Assembly (NCBI RefSeq): GCF_002095395.1
Contig: NZ_MJEI01000104.1
Location: forward strand, 62,001-126,000
Length of the DNA: 64,000 bases
Direction of reading: 5' to 3'
Source of the DNA: Williamsia sp. 1135
GTDB lineage: Bacteria; Actinomycetota; Actinomycetes; Mycobacteriales; Mycobacteriaceae
The translations under genes and the position numbers were made by a program. The notes beneath the pieces are model-generated. The model searched no databases. It had not been told where the DNA came from and saw nothing but the letters and a program-made list of their open reading frames with translations. Of the stretch, positions 13,324 to 23,001 are shown piece after piece. Every line of letters starts with the position of its first letter. Position 1 is the first letter of the stretch.

Positions 13324-13641
13324 ATGGCCGGGCACCAGCACACCGAGATCGATGGGTGGGCCAATCGCTTTGCGCTGCTTTCGGATTCCACCCGGCTGAG
13401 TCTGCTGACCCACATGCACGAGCATCCGGGGGCCACCGTCAGCGAGCTGGCCGACGCTGCATCGATCACGGAGAACGCGGCGTCACAATCGTTGCGCGCC
13501 CTGCGCGCCCAGGGCTGGGTCACCACCACCAAATCCGGGCGGACCGTTCATTACCGGATCGTTCCCGACGCCATCGTCCACCGGATCCTGCACGACATCA
13601 TGGGCGCCGAACACGCGGAGCATTCAGCGCACGAGCACTGA
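13324..13641 (+). CDS. ArsR/SmtB-family winged-helix repressor, His-rich ends
   Basis: 105 residues, the normal ArsR length. The winged-helix core runs from FALLSDSTRLSLLTHMHEHPGATVSELADAASI (helices 2-3) to ASQSLRALRAQGWVTTTKSGRTVHYRI (recognition helix and wing). It has GHQH at the N-terminus, HMHEH in helix 2 and a C-terminal EHAEHSAHEH tail. In NmtR/KmtR-type sensors, similar terminal histidines bind Ni(II) or Co(II), so a metal sensor is likely. AAGGGA precedes the ATG. It diverges from the ABC importer and probably controls it through the 20-bp palindrome at 13239-13258. Confidence 0.85.
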   Translation: MAGHQHTEIDGWANRFALLSDSTRLSLLTHMHEHPGATVSELADAASITENAASQSLRALRAQGWVTTTKSGRTVHYRIVPDAIVHRILHDIMGAEHAEHSAHEH

Positions 13642-13730
13642 ACGGACTGGGGATTCTCGGCCCCGTCAGGGATGTCGGAGGGGAATGTGCCCTCGGTGGC
13701 TACTCAGGGGGACGAAATTCGCGGCCGACC

Positions 13731-14081
13731 TCAATCTTCGTCTGGCTGGTTCTCCAATTTCGCGTTCTGCAGCGCGATCGCGCGGGCCAGGCGGGCGTAC
13801 TTGATCTCCAGGTCGCGGAACCGCAGGTAGGTGCTGATCGTGGTGAACGCGAACGCGACGACGAGGCAGTACAGCACCAGGTCGGTGCCGCGCCCGACGC
13901 CGACCCAGCCGGCGAGAGTGGTCAGGTCGTCGGGCCGCAGCAAGGCGTAGACACCGAACGCCAGGAAGCCGAGGAACGCGAGTTTGACCCAGGCCGAGGC
14001 GCGGGCGTTGCCGCGCTGGGTGATGAAGTAGCCGACCAGTGCGATGACGAACAGGATGAGGATGATCTGGATTGCCAGCAT
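13731..14081 (-). CDS. DUF2304 small membrane protein
   Basis: 116 residues with three hydrophobic helices and a soluble, mildly coiled-coil C-terminus (LRFRDLEIKYARLARAIALQNAKLE). The layout and the position four bases behind a family-2 glycosyltransferase gene match the DUF2304 family, which commonly accompanies polyprenyl-phosphate sugar transferases. It is probably an accessory membrane subunit for that enzyme. No catalytic residues are visible and the role is inferred from context. Confidence 0.7.
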   Translation of the reverse strand: MLAIQIILILFVIALVGYFITQRGNARASAWVKLAFLGFLAFGVYALLRPDDLTTLAGWVGVGRGTDLVLYCLVVAFAFTTISTYLRFRDLEIKYARLARAIALQNAKLENQPDED

Positions 14082-14085
14082 GGTG

Positions 14086-14892
14086 TTATCGCCTCATCCG
14101 GCCGTGGAGCAGACCGTCGGCCAAGATGTTGACCCCGTTGAGCAACGACTGGCCCTTGGCCATCGAGTACTCGGTGTAGAGGATCGTCACGGGCTGCTCG
14201 GAGACCCGCCACTTGCGGCTGTCGATCAGCGCGACGAACTCCGACGCATGGCTCATCCCGTTCATGATCAGATCCAGTTCGTTCGCGACCTTCCTGTTGA
14301 ACACCCGCAGGCCGTTGTGGGCGTCGGTCAGTCCGAGTCGCCGGGTGCGAGGGCTCAGGAACACGATGGTGCGCAATGCCATTCGTTTGATGATCGGAAC
14401 GCTCTTGCTGCGATCGTCCGCGAATCGGGTGCCGATGACCATGTCCAGCGGCTCGGTGCGCAGACGCTCCAGCATGGCGACGACGTCGTCGACCTGGTGC
14501 TGGCCGTCGGCGTCGAAGGTGACGAAGTATTCCGCTCCCGGCTGCGATCTGGCGTACTCGACCCCGGTCTGAATGGCCGCCCCCTGCCCGAGATTCACCG
14601 GATGGCGTACCAATCGCACTCCGGCGGCCAGGATCTCGTCCGCGGACCCGTCTTTGCTGCCGTCGTCGACGCAGACGATGTTGGGGAACGTGAGTTTCGC
14701 GGCGGAGACGACCGAGCGGATGACCGGAGCTTCGTTGTACACCGGGACGATCAGCCAGACATCGCCGTTGCCGTCGACGGCAGGTGAGTCAGTGATCTCA
14801 CACACCTCCGCGCGCTCGTCGAGAAGAAACAGGCCGATAGGGAGTCTAACGGCACCGGCGGCGTATTCTTCCACCGTGCTGGTCGACGTCAT
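14086..14892 (-). CDS. Family 2 glycosyltransferase (polyprenyl-phosphate sugar transferase-like)
   Basis: Up to 268 residues. The GT2 fold begins at VWLIVPVYNEAPVIRSVV, with CVDDGSKDGS for nucleotide binding and the DxD-type metal site in FVTFDADGQHQ. The later GTRF and DAHNGLRVFNR segments match DPM1/GtrB-like enzymes. It likely loads a sugar onto a lipid carrier. The first 40 residues are atypical and the ATG at 14892 overlaps the divergent gene's start, so the true start may be one of the GTG codons downstream, for example near 14850. DUF2304 follows closely. Confidence 0.8.
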   Translation of the reverse strand: MTSTSTVEEYAAGAVRLPIGLFLLDERAEVCEITDSPAVDGNGDVWLIVPVYNEAPVIRSVVSAAKLTFPNIVCVDDGSKDGSADEILAAGVRLVRHPVNLGQGAAIQTGVEYARSQPGAEYFVTFDADGQHQVDDVVAMLERLRTEPLDMVIGTRFADDRSKSVPIIKRMALRTIVFLSPRTRRLGLTDAHNGLRVFNRKVANELDLIMNGMSHASEFVALIDSRKWRVSEQPVTILYTEYSMAKGQSLLNGVNILADGLLHGRMRR

Positions 14893-15751
14893 GCTGCCGT
14901 TCTACGGCGACATGTCCCTCTTCCAGGCCGCCGTCCGCAGCGTGCTCGCGCAGACCCATACCGACTTCCGGCTGGTCATGGTGGACGATCAATACCCCGA
15001 CCCCGAGCCCGCGCGCTGGTTCCAGGACTTCGACGACCCCCGGTTGCAGTATCTGCGCAACAGCCAGAACCTCGGGGTCAACGGCAATTTCCGGCGCTGC
15101 ATCGACCTCGCGGAGGCACCCGCGTTCACGATCATGGGGTGCGACGACCTGATGGGTCCAGACCATCTGGCCCGAGCCGTCGCCGCGCTGGCGGGGAACC
15201 CCGACGCCGCGATCGTGGCGAGCGGGGTCGAGGTCATCGACGCCTCCGGGACCGTCGTGCGGCCCCTGGGGGACCGGGTGAAGTCGATGCTGGCGCCGAG
15301 CGCGGCGACCACCCTGCGCGGCGAAGAACTGGCTGCCGGCCTGTATCGCGGCAACTGGACCTATTTCCCGTCGCTGCTCTGGCGCCGCGACATCGCCCGG
15401 CCGATCGGTTTCCGGGAGGGTCTGGAAGTGGTGCTGGATCTGGCGCTTCTCGTGGACATCGCCCGATCGGGTGGATCGCTGGTCTTCGATCCCGAGGTGA
15501 CGTTCTCGTACCGGCGACACGTGGCGTCTGTCAGTTCGGTCCGTGCGGTCGACGGCAGGCGCTTCGCCGAGGAGCGGGAGTTCTTCGCGGCCGAGGCGAG
15601 GACGTGCCAGACGCTGGGCTGGACCACCGCCGCGAAGGCCGCCCGTCGCCATCCCACCTCCCGGCTGAACGCCGCGACACTGCTGCCGGGTGCGTTACTC
15701 GGTAGGCAGTGGCCGGTCGCCGGTGAGCTGGCCCGGCACCTCGTGCGCTGA
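14876..15751 (+). CDS. Family 2 glycosyltransferase
   Basis: 291 residues. It opens directly with the GT2 strand VDVMLPFYGD and has LVMVDDQYPD and MGCDDLMGPDH as the nucleotide and metal sites. GTG at 14876 gives a start one residue before the fold; the frame continues far upstream but only as non-coding extension. The end overlaps the flippase gene tail to tail by 57 bases. Together with the flippase and the other GT2 it looks like part of a surface polysaccharide or glycolipid pathway. The sugar and acceptor are unknown. Confidence 0.8.
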   Translation: MLVDVMLPFYGDMSLFQAAVRSVLAQTHTDFRLVMVDDQYPDPEPARWFQDFDDPRLQYLRNSQNLGVNGNFRRCIDLAEAPAFTIMGCDDLMGPDHLARAVAALAGNPDAAIVASGVEVIDASGTVVRPLGDRVKSMLAPSAATTLRGEELAAGLYRGNWTYFPSLLWRRDIARPIGFREGLEVVLDLALLVDIARSGGSLVFDPEVTFSYRRHVASVSSVRAVDGRRFAEEREFFAAEARTCQTLGWTTAAKAARRHPTSRLNAATLLPGALLGRQWPVAGELARHLVR

Positions 15752-16942
15752 ACCCGCACGCGCCGCCGCGACGAAGTGTACGGCCATGCCGACCAGCGGG
15801 CCGACGATCAACGCGAGCGGAACCCGCACCTCGAGATCGGCCGGGATGAACAGCAGTCCGACGCTGGCCGCGGTGCCCACCCACCACCCCGTCGCGTAGA
15901 GGCGATGCCGGCCGGCTGCCAGCGCCATCGCACCGGTCAGCGTCAGCGCCGCCATCGCCACGGCCCCTGCGGTCAGGGCGGCCACCGTGGTCCCCGACAG
16001 CCGGTAGTCGCCACCGAAGATGTTCTCCAGCAACCACGGGCCGAGCAGCCAGGCGGCGACCGAGCCCACCGCGCCGACCCCGATGACGATGCCCAACGGC
16101 ACCGCGAGGGCAGCGAGCAACCGGTCGCGATTCTCGACGAAGCGGCTGATGAGAGCACCCTGAAAGCTGTTCAGCGGCACCAGCAGTGGAGCCCTGGTCA
16201 AGGTCACCGCCAGGATCACCGCACCGGCTGCGGAGTCGAGGTCGCCGCTGGTGGATAGCTTGATGAGCACCGGGAAGCCCATGACCAGGATGGCGCTGGC
16301 CAGGGCCGCGGCCATGGCGGTGAACGTGTTGCGGGCGAGTTCGCGGGCCGCGACATCACCCCGGACGCCGAGGGCGTCGCGCGCGGGACGCAGGAACAGC
16401 AGCACGATGGCCGAGGACACCGTGCCCGCCACCGTGATGATCAGGAATGCGCCAAGGCCCCAGCCGGTGGCGACGGCGATGACGGTCAGGGCGAGGCGGA
16501 TGAGGGCGTCGACGATGAGCAACGTCCCGAACGGGCCCCAGCGACCGAGTCCGGAGAGCGCGCCACCGAGGCCCGCGTAGATCCCGAACGCAGCGACCCC
16601 GACCGACAGCAGCGCCACCGATTCCAGCCGATGCGATTCGAACACAGTTGTTGCCCAACCGATCGCGGTGACGGCGACGACTGCGCCGAGGCCGAGGCCG
16701 ACCATCGCGTTGAGCGGCATCGGACGCGCACCGGGCGCAGGTCCGTCCTTCATCCGCGCTCCCCGGACCGCGCGGGTCGTTTCTTGGAGTTGCCCGTTCT
16801 GGGTGCCCGTGACCAGGCCGAATGCCGACCAGAACACGGCGAACGCGGCATATCCGTCGGCCCCGAGCCCGCGGGCCGCGAGCAGCAACACCAGATATCC
16901 CGAGATCGCGGCGACCACTGTCGCCAGTGCCACCCGGCTCAC
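15695..16942 (-). CDS. Wzx/MATE-like polysaccharide flippase
   Basis: 415 residues, about 12 hydrophobic helices with short basic loops. The start SRVALATVVAAISGYLVLLLAARGLGADGYAAFAVFW is the typical first-helix pattern of Wzx/RfbX-type lipid-linked oligosaccharide flippases (MOP superfamily). It would move an undecaprenyl-linked glycan across the membrane. The GTG start at 16942 lies 34 bases behind the aminopeptidase stop, and a six-codon ORF (ATG at 16959) ends on it as GTGA, which may couple translation. Confidence 0.75.
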   Translation of the reverse strand: MSRVALATVVAAISGYLVLLLAARGLGADGYAAFAVFWSAFGLVTGTQNGQLQETTRAVRGARMKDGPAPGARPMPLNAMVGLGLGAVVAVTAIGWATTVFESHRLESVALLSVGVAAFGIYAGLGGALSGLGRWGPFGTLLIVDALIRLALTVIAVATGWGLGAFLIITVAGTVSSAIVLLFLRPARDALGVRGDVAARELARNTFTAMAAALASAILVMGFPVLIKLSTSGDLDSAAGAVILAVTLTRAPLLVPLNSFQGALISRFVENRDRLLAALAVPLGIVIGVGAVGSVAAWLLGPWLLENIFGGDYRLSGTTVAALTAGAVAMAALTLTGAMALAAGRHRLYATGWWVGTAASVGLLFIPADLEVRVPLALIVGPLVGMAVHFVAAARAGSAHEVPGQLTGDRPLPTE

Positions 16943-16976
16943 GGGCCCACCTGGCTCATCGGGCCACCCCGTCCCA

Positions 16977-18377
16977 CTAGAGCCCTGGGTACATCGGCAG
17001 CGACCGCTGCCCCAGCCACTTGTCCCAGAGATCGTTCAGCGGGTGCGGGCTGAACCGCGCGGCGAGCCCGGTGAAGTCCTCGGTGGTGACCGAGCTGTAC
17101 CGGTATTGACGTGTCCACTCCCGCAGCAGATCGAAGAACTTGTCATCGCCTACCTGCTTACGCAGGGCGTGCAGGGTCAGCGCGCCGCGTTTGTACACCC
17201 GGTCGTCGAACATCCTGTCCGGCCCGGGGTCGCCGATGATCAAGTCGACCGGCGAGGCGGCGAGGCGGTCGTAGTACTTGCGTGCGTGCGCCTCGGCGGT
17301 CAACCCGCCCGAGTACTCCGACCACAACCATTCGCTGTAACAGGCGAAACCCTCGTGGAGCCAGATGTGTTTCCACCGGTTCAGCGTCAGAGAATTGCCG
17401 AACCACTGGTGCGCCAACTCGTGCGCGACCAGGCGTTCGTACGATCCGGAGCCGTCGCAGTGATTGGCGCCGAAGATCGACATGCCCTGGGCCTCGATGG
17501 GGATCTCCAACTCGTCGTCGGTGATCACCACGGAATACTCGGGAAATGGGTAGGGGCCGAACATGTCCACGAACGCATCCATCATCTGCCGCTGCTTGGC
17601 GAAGTCGTGTTCGACGTTGCGTCGCAGGGCGGGCGGGAAGACCGCGTGGATGGGAACGGGCCTGGTGGTCAGCGTCTTTCGGGTGTACTGGCCGACCTGG
17701 ATGGTGGCCAGGTACGACGCCATCGGCTCGACCTGCTCGTACACCCACGTCGTCTGGGCGGCCTTGATCCGCTTGCGGATCAGCACCCCGTTGGCGACGG
17801 CCATGAACGGGGTGTCGGTGGTGATCGAGATGCCGTAGGCGGCCTTGGACGTCGGATGGTCGTCGCACGGATACCAGGACGCGGCCCCGTTGGGCTGACT
17901 CGCCACCAGCGAACCCTCCGTGAGCTCCTCCCAGCCGACGTCGCCCCACCGACCGCGGATCGGCCGCGGGTTACCCGCGTACTTCACCAGGATCGTCATG
18001 ACGCCGCCCGCGGGCAGGTCTGTGGCCATCGTGATCGTCAGCTTGCGGTTGCGATGGGAGAATCGGCGCACCTTCTCGCCGTTGACGGTGACACGATCCA
18101 CCTTCAGCGAGTTCGACAGGTCGAGGGAGAGCCGGCCCAGGGTGCTGACCGTGGTCGCGGTGATCACCGCGGTGCCCGCGAGACGGTTCGTGGACACCTT
18201 GTATTCGAGGTCGAGGTCATAACGGGATACGTGATACCCGAGATTCCCGTTTCCGGGCAGGTAGGGATCGATGCCGTCGGAAGGGTCGCCGAGGAGCGGC
18301 TGTCCGGTCCCACCTGACCGCCTGCCTGGTTTACCCGGCACAAATCCTCCAGTTCCAGCTGATTTTTGGTTCTTCAT
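16977..18377 (-). CDS. M1-family zinc metallopeptidase
   Basis: 466 residues. The zinc site is complete: HELAHQ with His319 and His323, and Glu342 in WLHEGFA, 18 residues after the second His, as in M1 enzymes. The exopeptidase GAMEN motif is replaced by EAQGM, a variant seen in the short actinobacterial M1 group. No C-terminal ERAP-like domain is present and no signal peptide is visible. I chose ATG at 18377 (KNQKSAG...) because the upstream extension to 18455 is low-complexity and overlaps the divergent promoter region. It probably trims peptides. Confidence 0.85.
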   Translation of the reverse strand: MKNQKSAGTGGFVPGKPGRRSGGTGQPLLGDPSDGIDPYLPGNGNLGYHVSRYDLDLEYKVSTNRLAGTAVITATTVSTLGRLSLDLSNSLKVDRVTVNGEKVRRFSHRNRKLTITMATDLPAGGVMTILVKYAGNPRPIRGRWGDVGWEELTEGSLVASQPNGAASWYPCDDHPTSKAAYGISITTDTPFMAVANGVLIRKRIKAAQTTWVYEQVEPMASYLATIQVGQYTRKTLTTRPVPIHAVFPPALRRNVEHDFAKQRQMMDAFVDMFGPYPFPEYSVVITDDELEIPIEAQGMSIFGANHCDGSGSYERLVAHELAHQWFGNSLTLNRWKHIWLHEGFACYSEWLWSEYSGGLTAEAHARKYYDRLAASPVDLIIGDPGPDRMFDDRVYKRGALTLHALRKQVGDDKFFDLLREWTRQYRYSSVTTEDFTGLAARFSPHPLNDLWDKWLGQRSLPMYPGL

Positions 18378-18475
18378 GACGTTACATGGAGTGTGCGGCG
18401 ACGGCGCTCGAAGACCCGTGGTGCCGGCGGCCGGGTTTCCTCCACGCGTGTACATCGAGCTGAAGGACGACAGTC

Positions 18476-18892
18476 ATGGGTACTTCTCGCAATTTCGCTT
18501 CTCTGGTGGCCAGGGTCATCCTCGGCGTCATCTTCATCTTCCACGGCTGGCAGAAGTTGCACACCAACGGAATCGGCGCCACCGAGGCCTACTTCAAGAT
18601 GCTCGACATCCCGCTTCCGAAGGCCGCGGCCTGGTACTCCGCGCTGGTGGAGTTCGGCGGCGGGATCCTGCTGATCCTCGGGGTGCTGATGCCCCTGGTG
18701 TCGCTGTTGCTGATCGCCGACATGATCGGTGCGATCTTCTACGCCCACATCGACAACGGGTTCTGGAACGCTGACGGTGGCTTCGAGTTGCCGCTCGCGC
18801 TGATCGCCGGTCTCGTGGCCGTGGGGCTCGCCGAGACCGGCCGGACCGGTGCCGACGGATATCTCACGAACCGACGGCGAAACCGGGTCTAG
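18476..18892 (+). CDS. DoxX family membrane protein
   Basis: 138 residues with four hydrophobic helices. The N-terminal NFASLVARVILGVIFIFHGWQKL is the DoxX signature (Arg in helix 1 and a HGxxK motif), followed by VEFGGGILLILGVLMPL. DoxX proteins are small integral membrane proteins linked in mycobacteria to oxidative-stress complexes with SodA and SseA; the precise role here is unknown. It stands alone, divergent from the M1 peptidase and converging on the large NRPS-like gene. Confidence 0.8.
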   Translation: MGTSRNFASLVARVILGVIFIFHGWQKLHTNGIGATEAYFKMLDIPLPKAAAWYSALVEFGGGILLILGVLMPLVSLLLIADMIGAIFYAHIDNGFWNADGGFELPLALIAGLVAVGLAETGRTGADGYLTNRRRNRV

Positions 18893-18902
18893 CGCCACCA
18901 CG

Positions 18903-21900
18903 TCAGTTCCACGGCGCAATCGGATTACCTTGCCAGCGGGTCGAATCCGGCACGACGTCACCGCGCATGACCAGAGACGCCGGGCCGACGGTGGCGCCGG
19001 CACCGAGCCCTGCGGCCGGCAGCGCCACACAGTGCGGCCCGAGGGTGGCGCCAGGTCCCAGGACCACCTCGTCGATCGCCATCACGCGGTCGTGGAACAG
19101 GTGGGTCTGTACCACGCAGCCGCGTTGCACGGTCGCACCGTCGCCGAGGGTGACGAGGTCGGCCTCAGGGAGCCAGTAGGTTTCACACCAGACGCCCTTG
19201 CCGATGTGGGCCCCGAGCATCCGCAGCCACAGGTTCAGGATGGGGGTGCCGGTCGCGGCGTTGGCGAACCACGGTGCCGCGACCGTCTCGACGAACGCGT
19301 CCGACAGCTCGTTGCGCCAGACGAACGAGCTCCACAGCGGATGTTCGGTGGCTTCGATCTTCCCGACCACGGCCCATTTGGCGGCGGCGGCGATACAGCA
19401 GGCCGCGGCCCCGGCCACCAGTAGGACCAGTCCGCTGACCGCAGCGGCGACGAAGAAGTTCGAGGACTGGGCGATGTACTGCAGGCCGATCAACACGAAC
19501 AGTCCCAGCCCGTAGGTGATCATCACCGGGATCAGTCGCAATGTCTCCACGAACGCGCGGGCCGCCTTCAGCTTCAGCGGCGGATCGAAGGTCCGCGACG
19601 TGTCGGACTGCGCGGCGGCGCGGCGCAGGCGCACCGGTGGACTACCGAGCCAACTCGACCCCGACTTCGCCTTGCTGGGGGTGGCTGACAGCACGGCCAC
19701 CAGGGAGTTCTTCGGGACCTTGCGACCCGGGCCGGTCATCCCCGAGTTGCCGAGGAAGGCGCGCTTGCCGACCTTGGCCTCGTCGATGTGCATCCAGCCA
19801 CCGCCGAGTTCGTACGACGCGACCATGGTGTCGTCGGCCAGGAATGCGCCGTCGCCGACGGTGGTGAACTTCGGGATGACCAGCGCGGTGGAGATCTCGG
19901 TGCCCTTGCCGATGTCGGCGCCGAGGAGCCGGAACCACCAAGGCGTGAGCAGCGACGCGTACAGGGGGAACAGGAAGGTCCGCGCGGCGTCCATCAAGCG
20001 TTCGGTGACCCAGACCTGCCAGCCGACCCGAGACCGCACCGGGTGGTAGCCCTTCTGCATCCCGATCGACAACAGCCGCACCAGCACCGCGGTGATGACC
20101 GCGAAGACGAGCAGACTCACCAGGGTTGCGACCGGCAGCAGCGCGAGTGAGCGCAACGCGACCGACCGCAATCGGTCGGCTCCCGCGGCCCAACTGCCGA
20201 TCACCGCGAGGCCGGCACCGAGGGAGAGCAGAGGGACCCCTGCGAGCAGGATGGACGAGACGCCGAAGATCGGCACCCAGTAGCTGCGCTTCTCCGGCCG
20301 GTGATCGGGCCAGGGCCGCTGCGCCTTACCGGTCTTCACCGCGGGTGACCCGGCCCAGAGCTGACCGCCCTTGATCTTGCCCATCACCGCACTGCCGGGG
20401 GCGATCTCGGCGTTCGTGCCGATGCGCGTACCGGGCATCAGCGTCGACCGCGAACCGACACTCGCCCCGGCCCCGATCTCGATGTCACCGATGTGGACGA
20501 CGTCGCCGTCGATCCACCAGCCGGCCAGATCGACCTCGGGCTCCACCGAACAGCCGTCGCCGAGCGTGATCATGCCGGTCACCGGTGGCAGGGTGTGCAT
20601 GTCGACGCCGTGACCGATCTGCGCACCCAACGAGCGGGCGAAGTAGATCATCCAGGGGGCTCCGGACAGATTCGCGGCGCCGCTCGCCTCGGTCAGGCGT
20701 TCGGCGATCCACAGCCGCAGATGCACCGAGCCGCCGCGCGGATAGTCACCGGGTTCGACCCCGGCCAGCAACATCCGGATCCCGGCCGCCGCCGTGACCA
20801 TCCGCCCCAACGGGGTGATGAACACGATGAAGGCGACGACGACGATCCACCAGCTGATCGGGGTGATCCAGGCGGCGTCGTAGAAGTGCAACAGCAGGTT
20901 GTTGGCGATGGCCAGCCAGGTCACCCACTGCAGACCAGTGAGTGTGGTCAGCGGGACCGACAGCGCCACCTGCGCGATCCCGGCCCGGCGTGGGGTCGGT
21001 TCGACTATCCGTGGCTCGGTGACGGCTCCCGGGTTGATGTCGTCGAGCATCTGCGCCAGCGAACCGAGGCGGGGATGGGCGTAGAGGTCGGCGACGGTCA
21101 CGGTCGGGAAGCGCTGGCGCAGGATCGTCACCAGTTGGGCTGCGGCCAACGAGCCGCCACCCTCGGAGAAGAAGTCGGCCTTGGTGTCGGTGAGCGTCAC
21201 CCCGAGCACCGACGTCCAGTGCTGGGCGACCCAGGCCTCGGTGGCGCCGAGATGGCTGGTGTCGTCGTCCCCGCCTGCGGAGGGCAGCGGCCAGGGCAGG
21301 GCGTTGCGGTCGACCTTTCCGGAGGTGCGCGTGGGTAGTTCGTCGACCAGGACGAGCCGGGGGATCAGGGCTGCGGGCAGCTGGTCGGACAGGTGGTCGC
21401 GGGCCGCGGCGAGGTCGAAGTCGGGATCGGTGGAGACCAGGTATCCCACGAGCACGGAGTTGCCTGCGGCCGACTTTCGGACCGCGGCTGCCGCGCCGCC
21501 GACGCCGGGCAGATGCTGCAGGGCGTTGTCGACCTCGCCGAGTTCGATGCGGCGTCCACCGACCTTCACCTGATCGTCGGCGCGGCCCATGAACACCAGG
21601 CCCTCGACCTCGAACCGGACCAGGTCGCCGCTGCGGTAGGCGCGATCCCAGCCCAGGGTGGCCATGGGCGAGTACTTCTCGGCGTCTTTGGCCGGGTCGA
21701 GGTAGCGGGCCAGTCCGACGCCGCCGATGACGAGTTCGCCGACCTCCCCGGGCGCGACCTGCACGCCTTCGGCGTCGACGACGGCCAGATCCCAGCCGGC
21801 CAGCGGCAGCCCGATGCGCACGGGCTTGCTGCCATCGAGCAGTGCGGCGCAGGCGACGACGGTCGCCTCGGTCGGACCGTAGGTGTTCCAGACCTCTCGG

Positions 21901-22766
21901 CCGTCCACGGCGAGACGTTCGCCGAGCTCGGGCGGGCACGCCTCACCGCCGAAGATCAGCAGCCGGACGGCTTCGAGGGCCTCCGGCGGCCAGAGCGAGG
22001 CGAGGGTCGGGACCGTCGAGACCACGGTGATGTCTCGCTGGACGAGCCACGGCCCGAGGTCCATCCCGGACCGCACCAGCGACCTCGGGGCGGGGACGAG
22101 GCAGGCGCCGTGACGCCAGGCCAGCCACATTTCTTCGCAGGACGCGTCGAAGGCGACGGACAGGCCGGCCAGCACCCGGTCACCCGGGCCCAGCGGCTCG
22201 CCCTGCAGGAACATCTCCGCCTCCGCATCGACGAACGCGGCGGCGTTGCGATGGGTGACCGCGACGCCCTTCGGGGTGCCCGTCGAACCGGAGGTGAAGA
22301 TGATCCAGGCGTCGTTGTCGACGTCGGGGCGCACCGCGTCACCATCGGTGTCAGTGCGCGCGAGCCCCAGGTCGGAGGGCCACGTCAGTCCATCGGCGCC
22401 GAGGATCGCTGCCACCTTCGCCTCACCGAAAACCAGGGTGGCGCGCTCCGGCGGATCGTCGGCGTCGACCGGGACGTAGGCGGCTCCGGCGGCGAGGGTC
22501 GACAGAATCGCGAGATAGAGCTCACGGGAGCCCGACGGCATCCTGATACCGACCCGGTCACCTCGACCGATGCCCCTGCTCCCCAACCACAGGGCGCCCT
22601 CGTCGACGAGTTCCATCACCTCGGAATAGGTGAGGACAACGTCGCCGTCGTCGATGGCGGGCGCATCGGGATGGGCTGACGAGGTCTCCGTCAGGATGTC
22701 CATCAGGGTGCGTGCGGTCGGCGCCTGCGCAGATCTGTTGAACTGCGCGAGGGTCGGAGCGGTCAC
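18903..22766 (-). CDS. Pls/PosA-family NRPS-like enzyme (adenylation - carrier - membrane/hexapeptide-repeat)
   Basis: 1287 residues. Residues 20-500 are an adenylation domain with FTSGSTGTPKG (156-166), NTYGPTEAT (294-302), YRSGDLV (377-383) and TSGKVDRN (482-489). A carrier domain follows with the phosphopantetheine Ser539 in EGGGSL. Instead of condensation or thioesterase domains, residues 600-1287 carry about six membrane helices and three left-handed hexapeptide-repeat blocks. This is the architecture of epsilon-poly-lysine synthetase Pls and PosA relatives, which join an activated amino acid into an isopeptide chain or conjugate at the membrane. GTG at 22766 has AAGGAAGGA upstream. Product unknown. 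Confidence 0.88.
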   Translation of the reverse strand: MTAPTLAQFNRSAQAPTARTLMDILTETSSAHPDAPAIDDGDVVLTYSEVMELVDEGALWLGSRGIGRGDRVGIRMPSGSRELYLAILSTLAAGAAYVPVDADDPPERATLVFGEAKVAAILGADGLTWPSDLGLARTDTDGDAVRPDVDNDAWIIFTSGSTGTPKGVAVTHRNAAAFVDAEAEMFLQGEPLGPGDRVLAGLSVAFDASCEEMWLAWRHGACLVPAPRSLVRSGMDLGPWLVQRDITVVSTVPTLASLWPPEALEAVRLLIFGGEACPPELGERLAVDGREVWNTYGPTEATVVACAALLDGSKPVRIGLPLAGWDLAVVDAEGVQVAPGEVGELVIGGVGLARYLDPAKDAEKYSPMATLGWDRAYRSGDLVRFEVEGLVFMGRADDQVKVGGRRIELGEVDNALQHLPGVGGAAAAVRKSAAGNSVLVGYLVSTDPDFDLAAARDHLSDQLPAALIPRLVLVDELPTRTSGKVDRNALPWPLPSAGGDDDTSHLGATEAWVAQHWTSVLGVTLTDTKADFFSEGGGSLAAAQLVTILRQRFPTVTVADLYAHPRLGSLAQMLDDINPGAVTEPRIVEPTPRRAGIAQVALSVPLTTLTGLQWVTWLAIANNLLLHFYDAAWITPISWWIVVVAFIVFITPLGRMVTAAAGIRMLLAGVEPGDYPRGGSVHLRLWIAERLTEASGAANLSGAPWMIYFARSLGAQIGHGVDMHTLPPVTGMITLGDGCSVEPEVDLAGWWIDGDVVHIGDIEIGAGASVGSRSTLMPGTRIGTNAEIAPGSAVMGKIKGGQLWAGSPAVKTGKAQRPWPDHRPEKRSYWVPIFGVSSILLAGVPLLSLGAGLAVIGSWAAGADRLRSVALRSLALLPVATLVSLLVFAVITAVLVRLLSIGMQKGYHPVRSRVGWQVWVTERLMDAARTFLFPLYASLLTPWWFRLLGADIGKGTEISTALVIPKFTTVGDGAFLADDTMVASYELGGGWMHIDEAKVGKRAFLGNSGMTGPGRKVPKNSLVAVLSATPSKAKSGSSWLGSPPVRLRRAAAQSDTSRTFDPPLKLKAARAFVETLRLIPVMITYGLGLFVLIGLQYIAQSSNFFVAAAVSGLVLLVAGAAACCIAAAAKWAVVGKIEATEHPLWSSFVWRNELSDAFVETVAAPWFANAATGTPILNLWLRMLGAHIGKGVWCETYWLPEADLVTLGDGATVQRGCVVQTHLFHDRVMAIDEVVLGPGATLGPHCVALPAAGLGAGATVGPASLVMRGDVVPDSTRWQGNPIAPWN

Positions 22767-23001
22767 CGAGGTCCTTCCTTCGTCGTACTTGGTCCGGTCA
22801 TTGTCTCAGCTGGGCGCGCACCGCGATGCCCACGAGAGGACGGGTCGAGCATTTTCCCGCTATCAAGCTGGCCCAACAGCGCAGGTGAGCGCCGTAACTT
22901 CACCGACGGTTGGCCTCCCGTTCACAAATGCAGAACCGGCGGGCCTTGTCCATGCAGGCGGCGCGCAGCAGGATGGAAGTAACCGTGGAAGGGAGTAACA
23001 G

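Noticed and set aside
16668-18317. 549-codon plus-strand frame opposite the M1 peptidase and flippase
   Set aside because: No motif and spans two real genes; shadow.
20493-22679. Two long plus-strand frames (281 and 428 codons) opposite the Pls-like gene
   Set aside because: Gln/Arg/Gly-rich antisense readings of the adenylation and repeat domains; no independent signal.
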